From Homarus americanus (Eukaryota > Arthropoda > Malacostraca > Decapoda > Nephropidae), in assembly GCF_018991925.1 (NCBI RefSeq), contig NW_024736071.1, positions 12,636,282 through 12,700,281 on the forward strand: a stretch of DNA of 64,000 nucleotides, written 5' to 3'. A program made the position numbers and the translations under genes. This document shows positions 45,731 through 57,479 of this stretch, piece by piece. Each line of letters opens with the position of its first letter. Position 1 is the stretch's first letter. Below the pieces are notes generated by a model, which was given only the letters and a program-made list of their open reading frames with translations, searched no databases and was not told the DNA's origin.

Positions 45731-45761
<31 letters not shown>
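45731..45761. repeat. (TG)n microsatellite
   Basis: About 15 TG dinucleotides. Confidence 0.95.
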
Positions 45762-45765
<4 letters not shown>

Positions 45766-45929
45766 ACTACGGGAGGTCGGCACTATGGCACCGGTTAAGC
45801 TTGGAGTTTAACCATGGTTAATTGGAACTAGGCAAGATTAAGGATGTGGCAAGAACTTAATCCAGGATATTGAAGCCATTCCTTAGGTACTGGGACGACA
45901 GCGGGGGGGGAAGGGGGTTGGGGACTGGG

Positions 45930-46793
45930 GAAGAGTGTGGGGCCGAGACTAGGAGATGGTGGGGGCTGTGGAGACTAGGGAGATGGTGGGGGCCTGTGAG
46001 ACTAGGGAGATGGTGGGGGGCTGTGAGACTGGGAGATGGTGGGGCTGTGGAACTAGGGAGATGGTGGGGGCTGTGGAACTAGGGAGATGGTGGGGGCTGG
46101 GGACTACGGAGAGAGGGTGGGACTGGACTAGGGAGAGGGGTGGGACTGTGGAACTAGGGAGATGGTGGGGGCTGTGGAACTAGGGGAGAGGGTGGGGGCT
46201 GTGGAACTAGGGAGATGGTGGGGCTGTGGAACTAGGGGAGATGGTGGGGCTGTGGAACTAGGGAGATGGTGGGGGCTGTGGAACTAGGGAGATGGTGGGG
46301 CTGTGGAGACTAGGGAGATGGTGGGGCTGTGGACTAGGGAGAGGGTGGGGGCTGTGGGACTAGGGAGAGGGTGGGGCTGTGGGACTAGGGAGAGGGTGGG
46401 GCTGTGAGACTAGGGAGAGGGGTGGGGGGCTGTGGAACTAGGGAGAGAGGGTGGGGGCTGTGAGACTAGGGAGATGGTGGGGCTGTGGGACTAGGGAGAT
46501 GGTGGGGGCTGTGGAACTAGGGAGATGGTGGGGGGTGCTGTGGAACTAGGGAGATGGTGGGGGCTGTGGAACTAGGGAAGATGGTGGGGGCTGTGGAACT
46601 AGGGAGAGGGTGGGGCTGTGGAACTAGGGAGAGGGTGGGGGCTGTGAACTAGGGGAGATGGTGGGGGCTGTGGAACTAGGGAGATGGTGGGGGGCTGTGG
46701 AACTAGGGGAGATGGTGGGCTGGAACTAGGGAGATGGTGGGGGCTGTTGAACTAGGGATAGGGTGGGGGCTGTTGAACTAGGGAGATGGTGGA
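45930..46793. repeat. 26-bp minisatellite, GATGGTGGGGGCTGTGGAAC / TAGGGA
   Basis: About 33 units. G-run length varies from 3 to 6, and GATGG alternates with GAGGG. Confidence 0.97.
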
Positions 46794-46942
46794 TTGAGAA
46801 CTTCTGTAGTTATAATTTGTGGACATCATGCTATAGGTGACGCTAATTCGTTTTAATACACACAATGTGACGAAAACAAAATAGAGGGGAAATGCAGAAA
46901 GTCAATTAACCAAGACCTTGTAAATAATATTCGACAATGGCA

Positions 46943-46943
46943 A

Positions 46944-47004
<61 letters not shown>
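46943..47004. repeat. (AAT)n microsatellite
   Basis: About 20 AAT units. Confidence 0.97.
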
Positions 47005-47764
47005 GACCAAGCCAAACAACGATGATGACAACGCGATCCATACACTAAACAACCATTAAAACTCAAAGATACTAAGTCTTTTTGCAGTCTTTTATGACAC
47101 ATGAAATTAAAGGACTTAGTCGTTGAAGCCCAGACATCTACACAAACACAAGATTAGAAAATGTGCCGAAAAATCTTTAAACAACACAAATAACTTTACA
47201 TATCACTTGTAAGGCTGATCAGAATTTGACGTTGTCTCTGAGATTATTAATAAGATTATTCTGTTTCTGTAAAATGTTTAGGTCTAATATGCTGGGGATG
47301 GAGACTGTTCAGGTGATCGAATCTTCTTTAGCAAATTCCCTTTATTTCTCTGTTTATTCAAATATTTCACTATAAACAACAAACAAAAACACGCGGAACA
47401 CCACCAAAAATCTACACCCAGAAATATAAGGAAACGGAAAAGAAATATATACGAGCATATTATATAACACAGAATTACACCAGTTAACATCCATAAAAGC
47501 AGAATGGGAGAATCACATTAATTATATAAACAAATATCAAATAATTGCCGTGATAGAGGTGAAGTGAGTTACCTTTGATATGACAATTAATATTTGATGA
47601 CGTCCATGAAATGAGGACAGATAATAATTTACCTTAGTTTACATACAGGTACAAACGTTTGATAAATGTCAAGATAAGAAGACTGATGGTAATGTTTAGT
47701 CTTGCCACAGACACACAAATGATAAGACTCTGGAGAGGAAATGATCGTTCAGTCTTAATACATA
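47005..47764. other. unique DNA, nothing recognised
   Basis: AT-rich sequence. No gene or element was recognised. Confidence 0.5.
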
Positions 47765-48822
47765 CCCAAGACGCTCTATGGTGACCTGGGAAGTTAACAC
47801 AAAGCCATGGGTGACCTGGGAAGTTACCACAGAGCCATGGGTGACCTGCAAGTTACACAGTGACCTGAAGTTAACACAAAGCCATGGTGACCTGGGAAGT
47901 TAACACAAAGCCATGAATGACCTGGGAAGTTAACACAGAGCCATGTGACCTAGGAAATTAACACAGAGCCATGGGTGACCTGGAAGTTAACACAGCCATG
48001 GGTGACCTGGGAAGTTAACACAAAGCCATGAATGACCTGGTTAACACAAAGCCATGGGTGACCTGGGAAGTTAACACGCCATGGGTGACCTGGGAAGTAA
48101 CACAGCCATGGTGACCTGGAAGTTAACACAGAACCATGACTCCAGCAAGTTAACACACAGCCTTGGGTGGCCAGGAAGTTAACACAGAGCCATGGGTGAC
48201 CAAAGAAGTAAACACAGATATGGGTGACCTGTTAACACAGAGCCATGGGTGACCTGGAAAATTAACACAGAGCCATGGGTGACCTAGGAAGTTAGCACAG
48301 AGCCATGGGTGACCTGTAAAATTAACAAAACATCTGTAGCACTTTCAGGTCATCCATGGCTCTGTATTATCTTCCTAGGTCACCCATGGATGACCGGTTA
48401 ACACAGAGCCATGGGTGACCTAGGAAGTTACCACAGAGCCATGGATGACCCAGAGTTAACACAGAACCACGTGTGACTCCAGCAAGTTAACACAGTCTTA
48501 GGGTGGCCTAGGAAGTTAACACAGAGCCATGGGTGACCAAAGAAGTAAACACAGATATGGGTGACCTGTAACACAGAGCCATGGGTGACCTGAAAAATTA
48601 ACACAGAGCCAAGGACCTAGGAAGTAAACACAGATATGGGGACCTGTTAACACAGAAATATGGGTGGCCTAGTTAACACAGCCATGAGTGACCTGGGAAG
48701 TTAACCCAGAAATATGGGCTACCTGTTAACACAGCCATGGGTGACCTAGGAAATTAACAGAGCCATAGGTGACTCCAGTAAGTTAACACAGAGCCATAGG
48801 TGACTGGGGAAGTTAATATTAG
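47765..48822. repeat. 30-bp minisatellite, GCCATGGGTGACCTGGGAAG / TTAACACAGA
   Basis: About 35 units over 1.06 kb with frequent internal deletions. A segment at about 48345-48390 is in inverted orientation. A composite block (AACCATGACTCCAGCAAG, then TTGGGTGGCC, then AAAGAAGTAAACACAGATAT) occurs at 48131-48220 and again at about 48462-48560. Confidence 0.97.
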
Positions 48823-48892
48823 TAAGTACATTACAGATGATTGTCTTGCTGGAGGACACCGCCGCTACACCTGTCCTTCGCTTGGCAGGTGG

Positions 48893-48917
48893 AGAGAGAG
48901 AGAGAGAGAGAGAGAGA
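48893..48917. repeat. (GA)n microsatellite
   Basis: About 12 GA dinucleotides. Confidence 0.9.
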
Positions 48918-49265
48918 TATTCCCAGGTGATGCAGGCGGAGATCACAAGCACTAACCCAACACCCATTCAAGAGGATCCGACACTCACTCACTCCTCCTC
49001 ACCACTCACTCACTCTCTCTCTCAAGGATACATATTTTTTCTATCACTTTTTTCCTTTACACGGTTCACCAGAAGAAATAATTACGCCATGATCAAGCGA
49101 ATGTTAGAATCCGACTCTCAGGAAGCCCCGGGAGCGAGAACCAGCTTTACATGGAGCCGCCACACGGGTAAAAGTGGCGGAAATCTTCATAATTGGACCT
49201 GGGTATCCAGCAGTTTCTCCTCCGCCCCTCCCAACCCCCTAGATAAGCTCAGGCCTGCGTCCGGG
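48918..49265. other. unique DNA, nothing recognised
   Basis: A 156-codon + frame crosses here from the GA run. It shows no family motif. Confidence 0.45.
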
Positions 49266-49269
49266 TTAA

Positions 49270-50105
49270 GGGAAGAGGAAGGAGGAGGTGAAGAGGGAGG
49301 AAAATAAGAGGAGTGAGAGGAGTAGGAGGATTAGTGGAGGAAGAGAGTGGGAGAAAAGAGGATGATGCAAGGCACGGGGTTAGGGCAGAAGAGAATAGGA
49401 GGGCTGAGAAGAGGAGGAGTTGGAGGAAGAGGAGGAGGAGGAGGAAGACGTGGAAGAGGAGGAAGACGTGAAGGAGGAGGAGGAAGACGTGAAGGAGGGA
49501 GGAGGAAGAGGAGGAAGAGTGAAGGAGGAGGAGGAAGAGGTGGAGGAGGAAGAGGTGGAGGAGGAAGAGGTGGAGGAGGAAAAGGTGAAGGAGGAAGAGA
49601 TGGCGGTGGAGAAAAAGTGAGTAGAGGAGGAAGGGGGAAGAAAACAGATAGTAAGGGGAAGAGGAGAGTCAGGCAAGGTCTAGGTAGGGGGGAGAGGAGC
49701 AAGTAGAGGGACAAGAGGAAGGGGACAGGAAGAAGAGAAAGAGGAGTGGGAGGTAGTGGAAGGAAATAAGCGCAGGCGAGGAAGAGAAGGATGACAGGGG
49801 AGAACTGAAGAGGAGGATCAGGCAGAGTAAGGACAGGAGCGAAAAGGAAGAGAGGGGAAGTAAGAGGTAACTGGAAGGGGAGGTAGAGAACAAAAGAAAA
49901 GCAAGAGGGATGAAGAGGAAGTTCAGATAGAAGAGAGTGGAGAGGAACAAGTTGAGGGAAGAGGGAACGTAAGATAGAGGGGAAGAGGAAGTAGGGGGAA
50001 AGACGAGAGGCAGGAAGAGTTAGGTAGAGAGAAGGGGAAGGGAGGAACAGAGGAGCAGGTAGGTAGACAAGAAGTAGGAGAGAGTAAAGTGGGTGGTGAA
50101 ATAGG
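49270..50105 (+). repeat. polypurine tract with GGAGGAAGAGGTGGA minisatellite
   Basis: GGA/GAA-rich + strand. A ~15-bp GAGGAAGAGGTGGAG unit repeats at about 49530-49580. Frames on both strands are compositional. Confidence 0.93.
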
Positions 50106-50109
50106 ACCT

Positions 50110-50570
50110 CCACTGTTTATATTTATAGTGTATTATTTGACACACCCACCCACCACCCCTCTCTCTCTAACGAGCCAATCAGAGAGCGTGTCATGAGAAG
50201 CCAATGAGCAATTACCCCTGACTGACAAATGATTAGAAAAGGCGGTACAGGAGGGAAAATAATGAGTTGAAAATAATGAGTTAAGAGATAATGAGGTGAT
50301 AATGAGTGAGAGATAACGTTGATGGTGGCCACGTATGAAGAATTTCCGGTGTATGATAATGAAATCACCAACTACATACATTCCCTCATACACTTTACAC
50401 CTTATTGGTATTCTTCCTCATTATAAACATCTAGGTGTGAGTATATTTTATATATATAGTGATTTTACTGTATATCCCAACATTTATTTATCATTGTTGT
50501 CCAGCGAAATTATGTGATTCTCTACCACAAATCAGCTACAATGTTACAAGACTACTACTACGGATTCATT
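50110..50570. other. unique DNA with AATGAGTTGA repeats
   Basis: A GATAATGAGT-type word repeats four times at 50255-50310. No gene was recognised. Confidence 0.45.
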
Positions 50571-50572
50571 CA

Positions 50573-50857
50573 TAAATAATCTACAAGAGTACTCAAACCT
50601 CAACCAGGAGCGACCTCGTAACAATGGTTTTAAATTAGACAAATTTAGATTTAGGCGCGAAATAGATAAACACTGGTTTGGAAACAGAGTAGTGGATGAA
50701 TGAGACAAGTTACCAAATATCATCATTAACTCGAATACGCTGAATAGCTTCAAACATAGGTTGGATGCTTATATGAGCAATAGGGGTTGGGTGTAAACGG
50801 GACTGCCCAGTATGGGCCAATGAGACGCTCCAGTTTATCCATTCTTATGTTCTTATG
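50573..50857 (+). mobile_element. CR1-like LINE 3' end
   Basis: The + frame reads NNGFKLDKFRFRREIDKHWF, GNRVVDE, stop, DKLPNIIINSNTLNSFKHRL and DAYMSNRGWV, the typical last ~60 residues of a CR1/L2-type LINE polymerase (RxxFFxxRVVxxWNxLP pattern). The stop TGA at 50701 sits where Trp is expected. The 3' UTR ends in the short direct repeat TTCTTATGTTCTTATGT, a CR1-like tail. All upstream domains are lost. Confidence 0.85.
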
Positions 50858-51289
50858 TACTGTCGAAACACCAGAACAAGGGGTAAATGAACTCTTTGAG
50901 GCAGCTGTACCTGTGTTTGTATCTGTACTTGTGTGCGTGTACCTACGTCTGCACCAGTACATGGATGTGTGTACCTATATCTGGTGTTAATACCTGTGTC
51001 TGTCCCTTTACCTGTGTGTACCTGCACCTGTTCTTTACTCACAGAAGGCTGATGGGGGATACAGCAAAGAAAAATTCAAGAGCACTGTGAGGGAGAATTG
51101 CCACTGAGAGTCACGTATCAGTGTGGAGATGTGAGAAAAATATTCAGAGGCACTACTGAGTGGTACTATTTCAACCCTGGCACCACCATGACGCAGATAT
51201 GTTGGCAAGATTAAAAGTGTGTCCAAAATGGTAAATATAAAAATCCGCCACGATTTTAAAGGCAAAATTCCTGCACGACCCAAGTCTCA

Positions 51290-51462
51290 GAATTTAGAGG
51301 TAATGACACGACCCTGCACCAGGATTTTGATCCGGCATGACACTAAACTCTGATTTTAGAGGTAATAATCCGCCCCAGACCCGGATTTTAGAGGTAATAA
51401 CCCGCCCCGGACCTAGATTTTAGAGGTAATAATCCGGCACGACCCTGGACCCGGATTTTCAA
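51290..51462. repeat. ~36-bp GATTTTAGAGGTAATAATCC minisatellite
   Basis: Four units containing GGATTTTAGAGGTAATAAYC and a CCGCCCCGGACC or CGGCACGACCC segment. Confidence 0.9.
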
Positions 51463-51664
51463 AGATCCATGCGCTATTTTTCATTTGAGGGAATGAAGAT
51501 AAATCGACCTGCCTCACCTAACCTACGACCCAAATTTGATTGTGTGGAACGGTGTCGAAATGCAATGAGACTTTACCGTAAGGAGCTATGTTCTTCCTAC
51601 CTCCAGTTACAAGGACAATTTGAATCCTACGGATACTTGAGAATGAGGATCATAGATGAATAAA

Positions 51665-51830
51665 AATTGCAACAGGAAAAAAAATAAAAATTCAAAGAAA
51701 GGAAATAAAAAATGGAAATAAAGAGAACAAAAAAACAAAGTAAAAATGAAAGGAAAGAAAGAAAAATGAATGAAAGAAAGAAAATTAATGAAAGAAAAAT
51801 GAATGAAAGAAAAAGATCCAGCATAAGACA
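51665..51830. repeat. A-rich GAAAGAAAAATGAAT purine stretch
   Basis: Repeated AATGAATGAAAGAAA and AAATAAAAAT words. No gene was seen. Confidence 0.7.
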
Positions 51831-51867
51831 AGACTACTACATAAATAATCACACACTAACATAAAGA

Positions 51868-51869
<2 letters not shown>

Positions 51870-51958
<89 letters not shown>

Positions 51959-51973
51959 AGAGAGAGAGAGACT
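51870..51973. repeat. (AT)n-(GA)n microsatellite
   Basis: About 43 AT dinucleotides to 51956, then a GA run. Confidence 0.97.
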
Positions 51974-52273
51974 GCCTTTACATTCACCAATACCAGTGGA
52001 GATAGATGCCATATCTATAAAGTCTTAACCCAAAGTAACCAACACTTCAGCCACCACAAGCGAAGCAAATCGTACAAGTGATCATCAAAAGGGAGGCAAG
52101 GATTTAATCTCTCAACATCAAAAGACAACCTAGCGTATCATTATTGCGGTAATAACTAGACTTAAAAGCGTTGTATTTCATCTGGCCTCTACTTACATAA
52201 TCTTTTTATTGCCTGGGATATGGAGCCAAGAGTAGGGGGGTCTCTCTCTCTCTCTCTCTCTGTGAGTGAGTGA

Positions 52274-52304
<31 letters not shown>

Positions 52305-53084
52305 GTACAAGTATACCCCCGTCTTCTGGGACTATGAAATTCCTTTATATTTCAACTAAAGATAATGTCGAATGTCCTATGACTAATATTAGGAGTAGCA
52401 CATAACAGGTAGTATCCTACGTGACTTAAATTCAATGTCTTACACAAACACACAGTGGTACTCCAAGTTGCTGAAGGCTGTGTTTACTGTTGTAGATATA
52501 ATGTGAGCTTAAAGGTTATAGATATCTTGCTAGTTAACGGTTATATTATACAGATTTTATCATGTGTTTAGCGCTGTAAATATCATGTTAATTTTTTTAT
52601 CTTCTTTACTGATGTATGTATATTTCACGTTGGTTATACCTTGTTTACCGCTGTACAGAACAGGTCCATAAACAGTTGAATATAACTAGAACTACAAACA
52701 CCTGAACACCAGACCAGGTAAGTTCATTAGCAAATTGGAGGTATATAAAGAGGTGATGGTGGGGACAGGCAGGTATTATCACTCACTGGTAATTGTGTTG
52801 ACGTGTGTGTAAGAGACGCCTCCAGGCTTCACCTCTATTAGATAATTGTGTCAACGTCCACTTAGGGCCAACAGATGAGGGGTAAAAAGAGTTATATTGT
52901 TGGCTCACGTGTCACTTGTTATTAGTGCCTGTGGTTTTGAAAGAGGTCAAGTGTTAGTGTATTAGGGAGACGGATGAAGACGTTTATTATTATTTTGTAT
53001 TTTATTTTTATTTATTTTCAATTTTTGTTAGGTGGGAGGGGAGTGTTAAGGATCTTGAGGTGTTAGTTTTAGGGAAGGTATCCT
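51974..53084. other. unique DNA with CT-GAGT-GT microsatellite
   Basis: (CT)n, (GAGT)n and (GT)n lie consecutively at 52241-52303. No gene or element was recognised elsewhere in this 1.1 kb. Confidence 0.55.
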
Positions 53085-53370
53085 CCTGAGCATTAAAATT
53101 CCGTCCTTCCATCTAAAAATCTTATTCCCTGACCTTACCAGATTTTACGATAACTTCCTAGCATTAAAATCCCTTAACCCGTCCTAAAACATCTATTCCC
53201 TAACCTTAATATGATCTTATAATTCTTTGGCTGATATCCTAAAAAAAAAAAACATTAAATATTCTTCACATACACTTGTAGAAAATGAAGAAAGTATTTA
53301 AATCCCTTGCCCGTATCTTAAATCATCCACTCGCTAACCTTAACATGATTTTAACCTAGTTTCACGATCG
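53085..53370. repeat. degenerate ~95-bp tandem, about three units
   Basis: Each unit has the order ATTAAAATYCC, CCTTNNYCYGTC or CCGTATC, TAAAANATCTATTCCCT or close variants, AACCTTAACATGATTTTA. Confidence 0.6.
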
Positions 53371-53625
53371 CCAGGTGAGGTTCAGGCTGTGTTAAGATCT
53401 CGCCACCAAAATCGCTTTCTCTCTCTGTCTCTATCTCTAATGTTTCCACGTTTTAATGTAAACTTCCTTGGAAGGGAACCAGGAATTAATTAAATTTTGG
53501 CCTCCGAGATCTCAGTTCTTGTGAGCATAAAAAAGGAAGAGCATTTTTCTTAATCTTTTATGGTGCAGAACTTTTGGTCGTTGTTATGATGTTAGTGTTC
53601 CTTGTTAATATGTGGATGTATAGCC

Positions 53626-53671
<46 letters not shown>
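53626..53671. repeat. (GA)n microsatellite
   Basis: GA dinucleotides with one AA interruption. Confidence 0.95.
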
Positions 53672-53676
<5 letters not shown>

Positions 53677-53979
53677 CTACATACACAATGAGACACACAC
53701 CCATGGCACACACAACGCAACGATAAAGACACAAAGATGAATTAGCGAGGAAGAGAGAAATATAGTAGAGATATATTTGTATACATACACACCGACAGAC
53801 AGAGATAGAGAAAAAATCTTAAGGGAGATAATAAAAATGCATAGTATAGGGAAACAGAGAAAATGGGAGAAAATGATGAAGAAAAAAAAAAGAGAAGGAG
53901 CAAAAGAAGAAAGAGAGGAAAACAGAACACAACGGAGAAACACACGGAACGTTTGACACCGTCACCTCCTCTTACATGC

Positions 53980-54165
53980 TGCTGGAGGAGGTAGAAGAAG
54001 AGGTATTGGAGGAGGTATTTGAGGAGGAGGAAGAGGTAATGGAGGTGGAAGGGGAAGAGGAAGTGAAGGAGGGGAACGTGTACGAAGTAATGATAGATGA
54101 GGTGGAAGGCAAGTGGAGGAGGTGGAAGGGCGGTGGAGGAGTTCAAGGAAGGTGAAGGAGGAGCG
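53980..54165 (+). repeat. GGAGGAGG/AGGTGGA purine minisatellite
   Basis: GAGGTATTGGAGGAGGTATT and GAGGTGGAAGG words repeat. Confidence 0.8.
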
Positions 54166-54599
54166 GTGTGCTGAGATTACCTAAGTCGAGGGTGTAGGCT
54201 GGAAGAGGGTGTGTGTGTGTGTGTGTAGTGGAGAGAGGCAGCCAGGCAAGGATTGAGCTGAAGGTCAGGGTTCGGGTTCAAGTGGATCCCGAAGCAGACT
54301 CGACTCCAAGCACACCAAGGGGTCGAAATAGAAAACAAGTAGTTATAGGATTTTTTTTTTATTTTGACTCGAAAGGTCAAAAATTCTGCGAGATTGATGA
54401 TTAGAAATGATGCAGAACGTGGTGATTGAAACAAGGATGAGGTGGATTAGAAGGATGGATGGAGGACAGAGAGTGAGTTTGAAGATTGGTGGATAGAGGT
54501 GACTGAAGCAAAGGATGAGATGAAAGACCAAAAACACCCCAACAAAAATATGTAAAGCGAAACACTGAAACTAGCGCAATGTTTGGGTGTCAATGTACT

Positions 54600-54790
54600 G
54601 TGTCCGCCGCCATTGTTCCTTCCTCAAAACTCACGTCCAATCACGGCACTCCGCACTTATGACGTCATCAATCAAAACCCCTAAATTGGCGCTGATTGGT
54701 CGATCGATGTTTTGATTTCTGTGTTGATGACTGCTGGCTATTGCGAGTCTCATTCTCTCATTAGGTGATTCAGTACTGTGTGACGATGGC
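54600..54790. promoter_or_regulatory. promoter-like block: YY1-like, CCAAT x3, CRE, E2F-like sites
   Basis: Within about 100 bp lie CCGCCATTG (YY1-like) at 54606, CCAAT at 54637, a full CRE TGACGTCA at 54660-54667, ATTGGCGC (inverted CCAAT overlapping an E2F-like TTGGCGC) at 54684, and a third inverted CCAAT (GATTGG) at 54693. CpGs are denser than in nearby DNA. An ATG with good context (ACGATGG) at 54786 opens MAEEADDTTTCRYHPRYATT but soon runs into a CCGCTACCA repeat. Function and the target gene are inferred. Confidence 0.45.
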
Positions 54791-54902
54791 AGAGGAGGCG
54801 GACGATACGACAACCTGCCGCTACCATCCCCGTTACGCCACCACCTGCCGCTATTATTACCACCACCTGCCGCTACCACCAGTTGGCTGTGTAGGAACGT
54901 CG

Positions 54903-54903
<1 letters not shown>

Positions 54904-54951
<48 letters not shown>
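54904..54951. repeat. (TC)n microsatellite
   Basis: About 23 TC dinucleotides. Confidence 0.97.
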
Positions 54952-54955
<4 letters not shown>

Positions 54956-55121
54956 ACCTTTTTTATTTAAGAGTGTCTCCCCAACAGAACTGTATCTAAG
55001 GCACATAACAGCTGTAATCTGTCGCGGTAAACACAGTGGCTGCTGTACGACCCATCAGTGTCACTTACGTCAAGCAGTGAGAACGAGGCTGTAACTGGAT
55101 AGTATTGTGGTAATATTATCA

Positions 55122-55219
55122 TGACACACACGCACACGCACGCACGCACGCACGCATCGTGACGCACGGCACACACACACGCGGCAGCAGACAGGCACAC
55201 ACACACACACACACACAAG
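55122..55219. repeat. ACAC/GCAC-rich microsatellite
   Basis: GCACGCACGCACGCACGC and (AC)n separated by short spacers. Confidence 0.85.
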
Positions 55220-55357
55220 AATTAAACGAGCACCCGGAAGTCGTTTACATAAATACAAGAGTCGCCAAAACTGTTCATGCAAGGACAGACAAAATAATTC
55301 CCACTACCCCAGAACCTTCCACGGGATCCAGTAAGCTCTCCCATATCTCGCGCGTGC

Positions 55358-55360
<3 letters not shown>

Positions 55361-55398
<38 letters not shown>

Positions 55399-55458
55399 TT
55401 CGTGCCTGTGCGCGTGCGTATGTATGTATGTATGTATGTATGTATGTATGTATGTAGT
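55361..55458. repeat. (TG)n and (TATG)n microsatellites
   Basis: TG to 55397 and TATG tetranucleotides at about 55427-55457. Confidence 0.95.
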
Positions 55459-55699
55459 AGGCAACTACCAAACGGAGTACAACCGCCCGGGCAGATATTG
55501 GAACCATAATGTATTGTCTAACCCTGTTGCCATATGGCCTCACGAAAATTGTGACCAAGTCCCAGGTTGCTGATCTGACTTTCTGCCTCATTTACACACA
55601 ATTGCAGGGTCTCAAATGTTTCTCTTACCATTGACAACACAACATACATTTATTATTTCTCACTCATGATCTTTTTTTTAAATTTTGTATTTTACGTAA

Positions 55700-56150
55700 G
55701 GTTAGTTTATGTTACCTGTAGGCGAGGTTTGTTTAGGCCAGGTCAAATTATATCAAGTCAGGTTAGGTTAGGCCAGATCGGGTTAATTTAGGTTAGGTTA
55801 CGCCAGGTCAGGTTAAGTTAAGTTAATTTACGCCAGGGCACATGTGGTTAGGTTAGGCCAGGTTAGGCCAAGTCAGGCCATGTAAGGTTAATTTAAGTTA
55901 AGGTACGTGTGGGGTACATCATGCCAGGTCAAGTTAGGTTGGGTACATGTGGTTAGGTTAGGGTATGTATGATTAGGTCAGCTCCGGTTAGGTTAATTTA
56001 AGCAATACGCATGGTCAGGATACGTCAGGTTAGGTTAATTTTGGTTAGGGTACGTATGGTTAAATTAGGGTACGCATGGTTAGGTTACGGTACATATGAT
56101 TAGGTTAGGTTAGGGTACGTATGGTTAGAGAAGTGAGGTTAGGTAAATAA
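55700..56150. repeat. degenerate (GGTTA)n interstitial telomere-like array
   Basis: About 450 bp of GGTTAGGTTAGGCCAGGTCA-type words. A GGTTAGGGTACGTATGGTTA variant repeats in the right half. Confidence 0.88.
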
Positions 56151-56277
56151 AACACTCTTGCCTCCCCTGTCCCTCAGCCGCAGTATGTGAAGGGCGTTTT
56201 TTTTAACTCAGAAATAAAGTTTTTGCGTTAAAACTTCTTGCCTTCACCGTCAAGCTTTCATTTCCATTAAGAGTGGC

Positions 56278-56500
56278 TGCTGCTCCTGCTCCCACCCCCT
56301 CCTCCTCCCCCAAACCCCTCCTCCTCCCCCAACCACTCACTCCCACCTCTGTTCTCCCCTCCACCTGCCCCTCCCTGTCCCCTCCCTTCACCTGCCCCCT
56401 CCCCCCCTCTTCCTTCCTGCCCCCTCCCACCTCCTCCCTTCCCTTACTCCTCCTAATCTCTCTCCTCCTCCCCCTTTCTCCTATTGTGCCTCCCCTCATC
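56278..56500. repeat. C-rich pyrimidine tract
   Basis: CCTCCTCCCCCAAACCC repeats twice within CT-rich DNA. Confidence 0.85.
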
Positions 56501-56529
56501 ATGACCTGCCTGCCTGCCGGGAGGAAGAG

Positions 56530-57165
56530 GAAAAATCAGATAGAAATTTACAACAAATAGGAAATTATTAAACGTAAAGAACAGATGGACAAAAGACGAA
56601 AATAACGACAGGTAAATAAATAAAAAGACGAAGAAAATAAATAAGACGGGAGGGAAAATATTCGAACAGATGCAAAAACAAAATTAAACTGAACGAATAT
56701 CCGGAGACGACTGGAAAACAGACAGTCGAAGGAGAAGGAAAGAATATGCAAAAACGGTCGATGGAGAAACTATATAAAATAAGAGAAGGAATCGGGAAAC
56801 AAAGGCATATGCTAAAAGTAAGGTAAACTAAGTAAGAAGTGGCAAAAATGACGAGATAAGTGGAAATAGCGTAGAGAAGAAAGAGAAGGATATGAAAAAA
56901 AACAGAAGAAAAAAAATATTAAGAATAAAAACGAATGTCAAGGCGACCGAGAAAGAGTGTGAGAGAAAGAAAAGAATCAGCAAAGTGAGTGAGTGAAAGA
57001 GAGACAGAGTGAGAAAAAGAGACCATAAAAAGAGAAGTGGAAGAAAAAAAGTGAAGAGGAGAAATAGGAGGAAGAAAAGTAGGAAGAAGAGAAGTAGGAA
57101 GGAGAAATGTAGGAGGAAGAAAAGTAGGAAGAAGAAAAGTAGGAAAGGGATATGGAGGCCAGTAA
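56530..57165 (+). repeat. A/G-rich stretch with GGAAGAAAAGTAGGAAGAAG units
   Basis: Loose purine-rich DNA. At 57058-57150 a ~14-bp GAAGAAAAGTAGGA unit repeats about seven times. Confidence 0.75.
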
Positions 57166-57479
57166 AGTAAGAGCACACATCATCCCTGGGACGTTAACTG
57201 CTATGCCTTCCTCAGTGACCTGACTCAGCACCGTCTTGACCTCTCCTGCCCTCACCACTGTAATAATTGTAATGGCAGAACGTATCAGTCTCCTGGCCAC
57301 TCTATAAGTATACTGGCCACTGTAACACAAGTATTCTATCCACTGTATCATCTCTTAAAAAATATCTATTGTCTAAGTATTAATATTCTTTTTGTAATAC
57401 CTACTATATACAGTATACAGTACCTGCTTTTATTGTATCACCAAAACCGTTATATCGGAAATTATCATGTAAATAGATA

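Noticed and set aside
51469..51663. 64-codon frame of normal composition
   Set aside because: No recognisable family, no clear splice sites, and its start overlaps the end of a minisatellite.
54786..55094. Coding start MAEEADD... downstream of the promoter-like block
   Set aside because: The frame quickly becomes a CCGCTACCA repeat and a (TC)n run; no domain, so it was not called as a gene.
55700..56150. Chromosome end (TTAGG telomere)
   Set aside because: The array is degenerate, internal, and similar patches recur in both orientations through the window.
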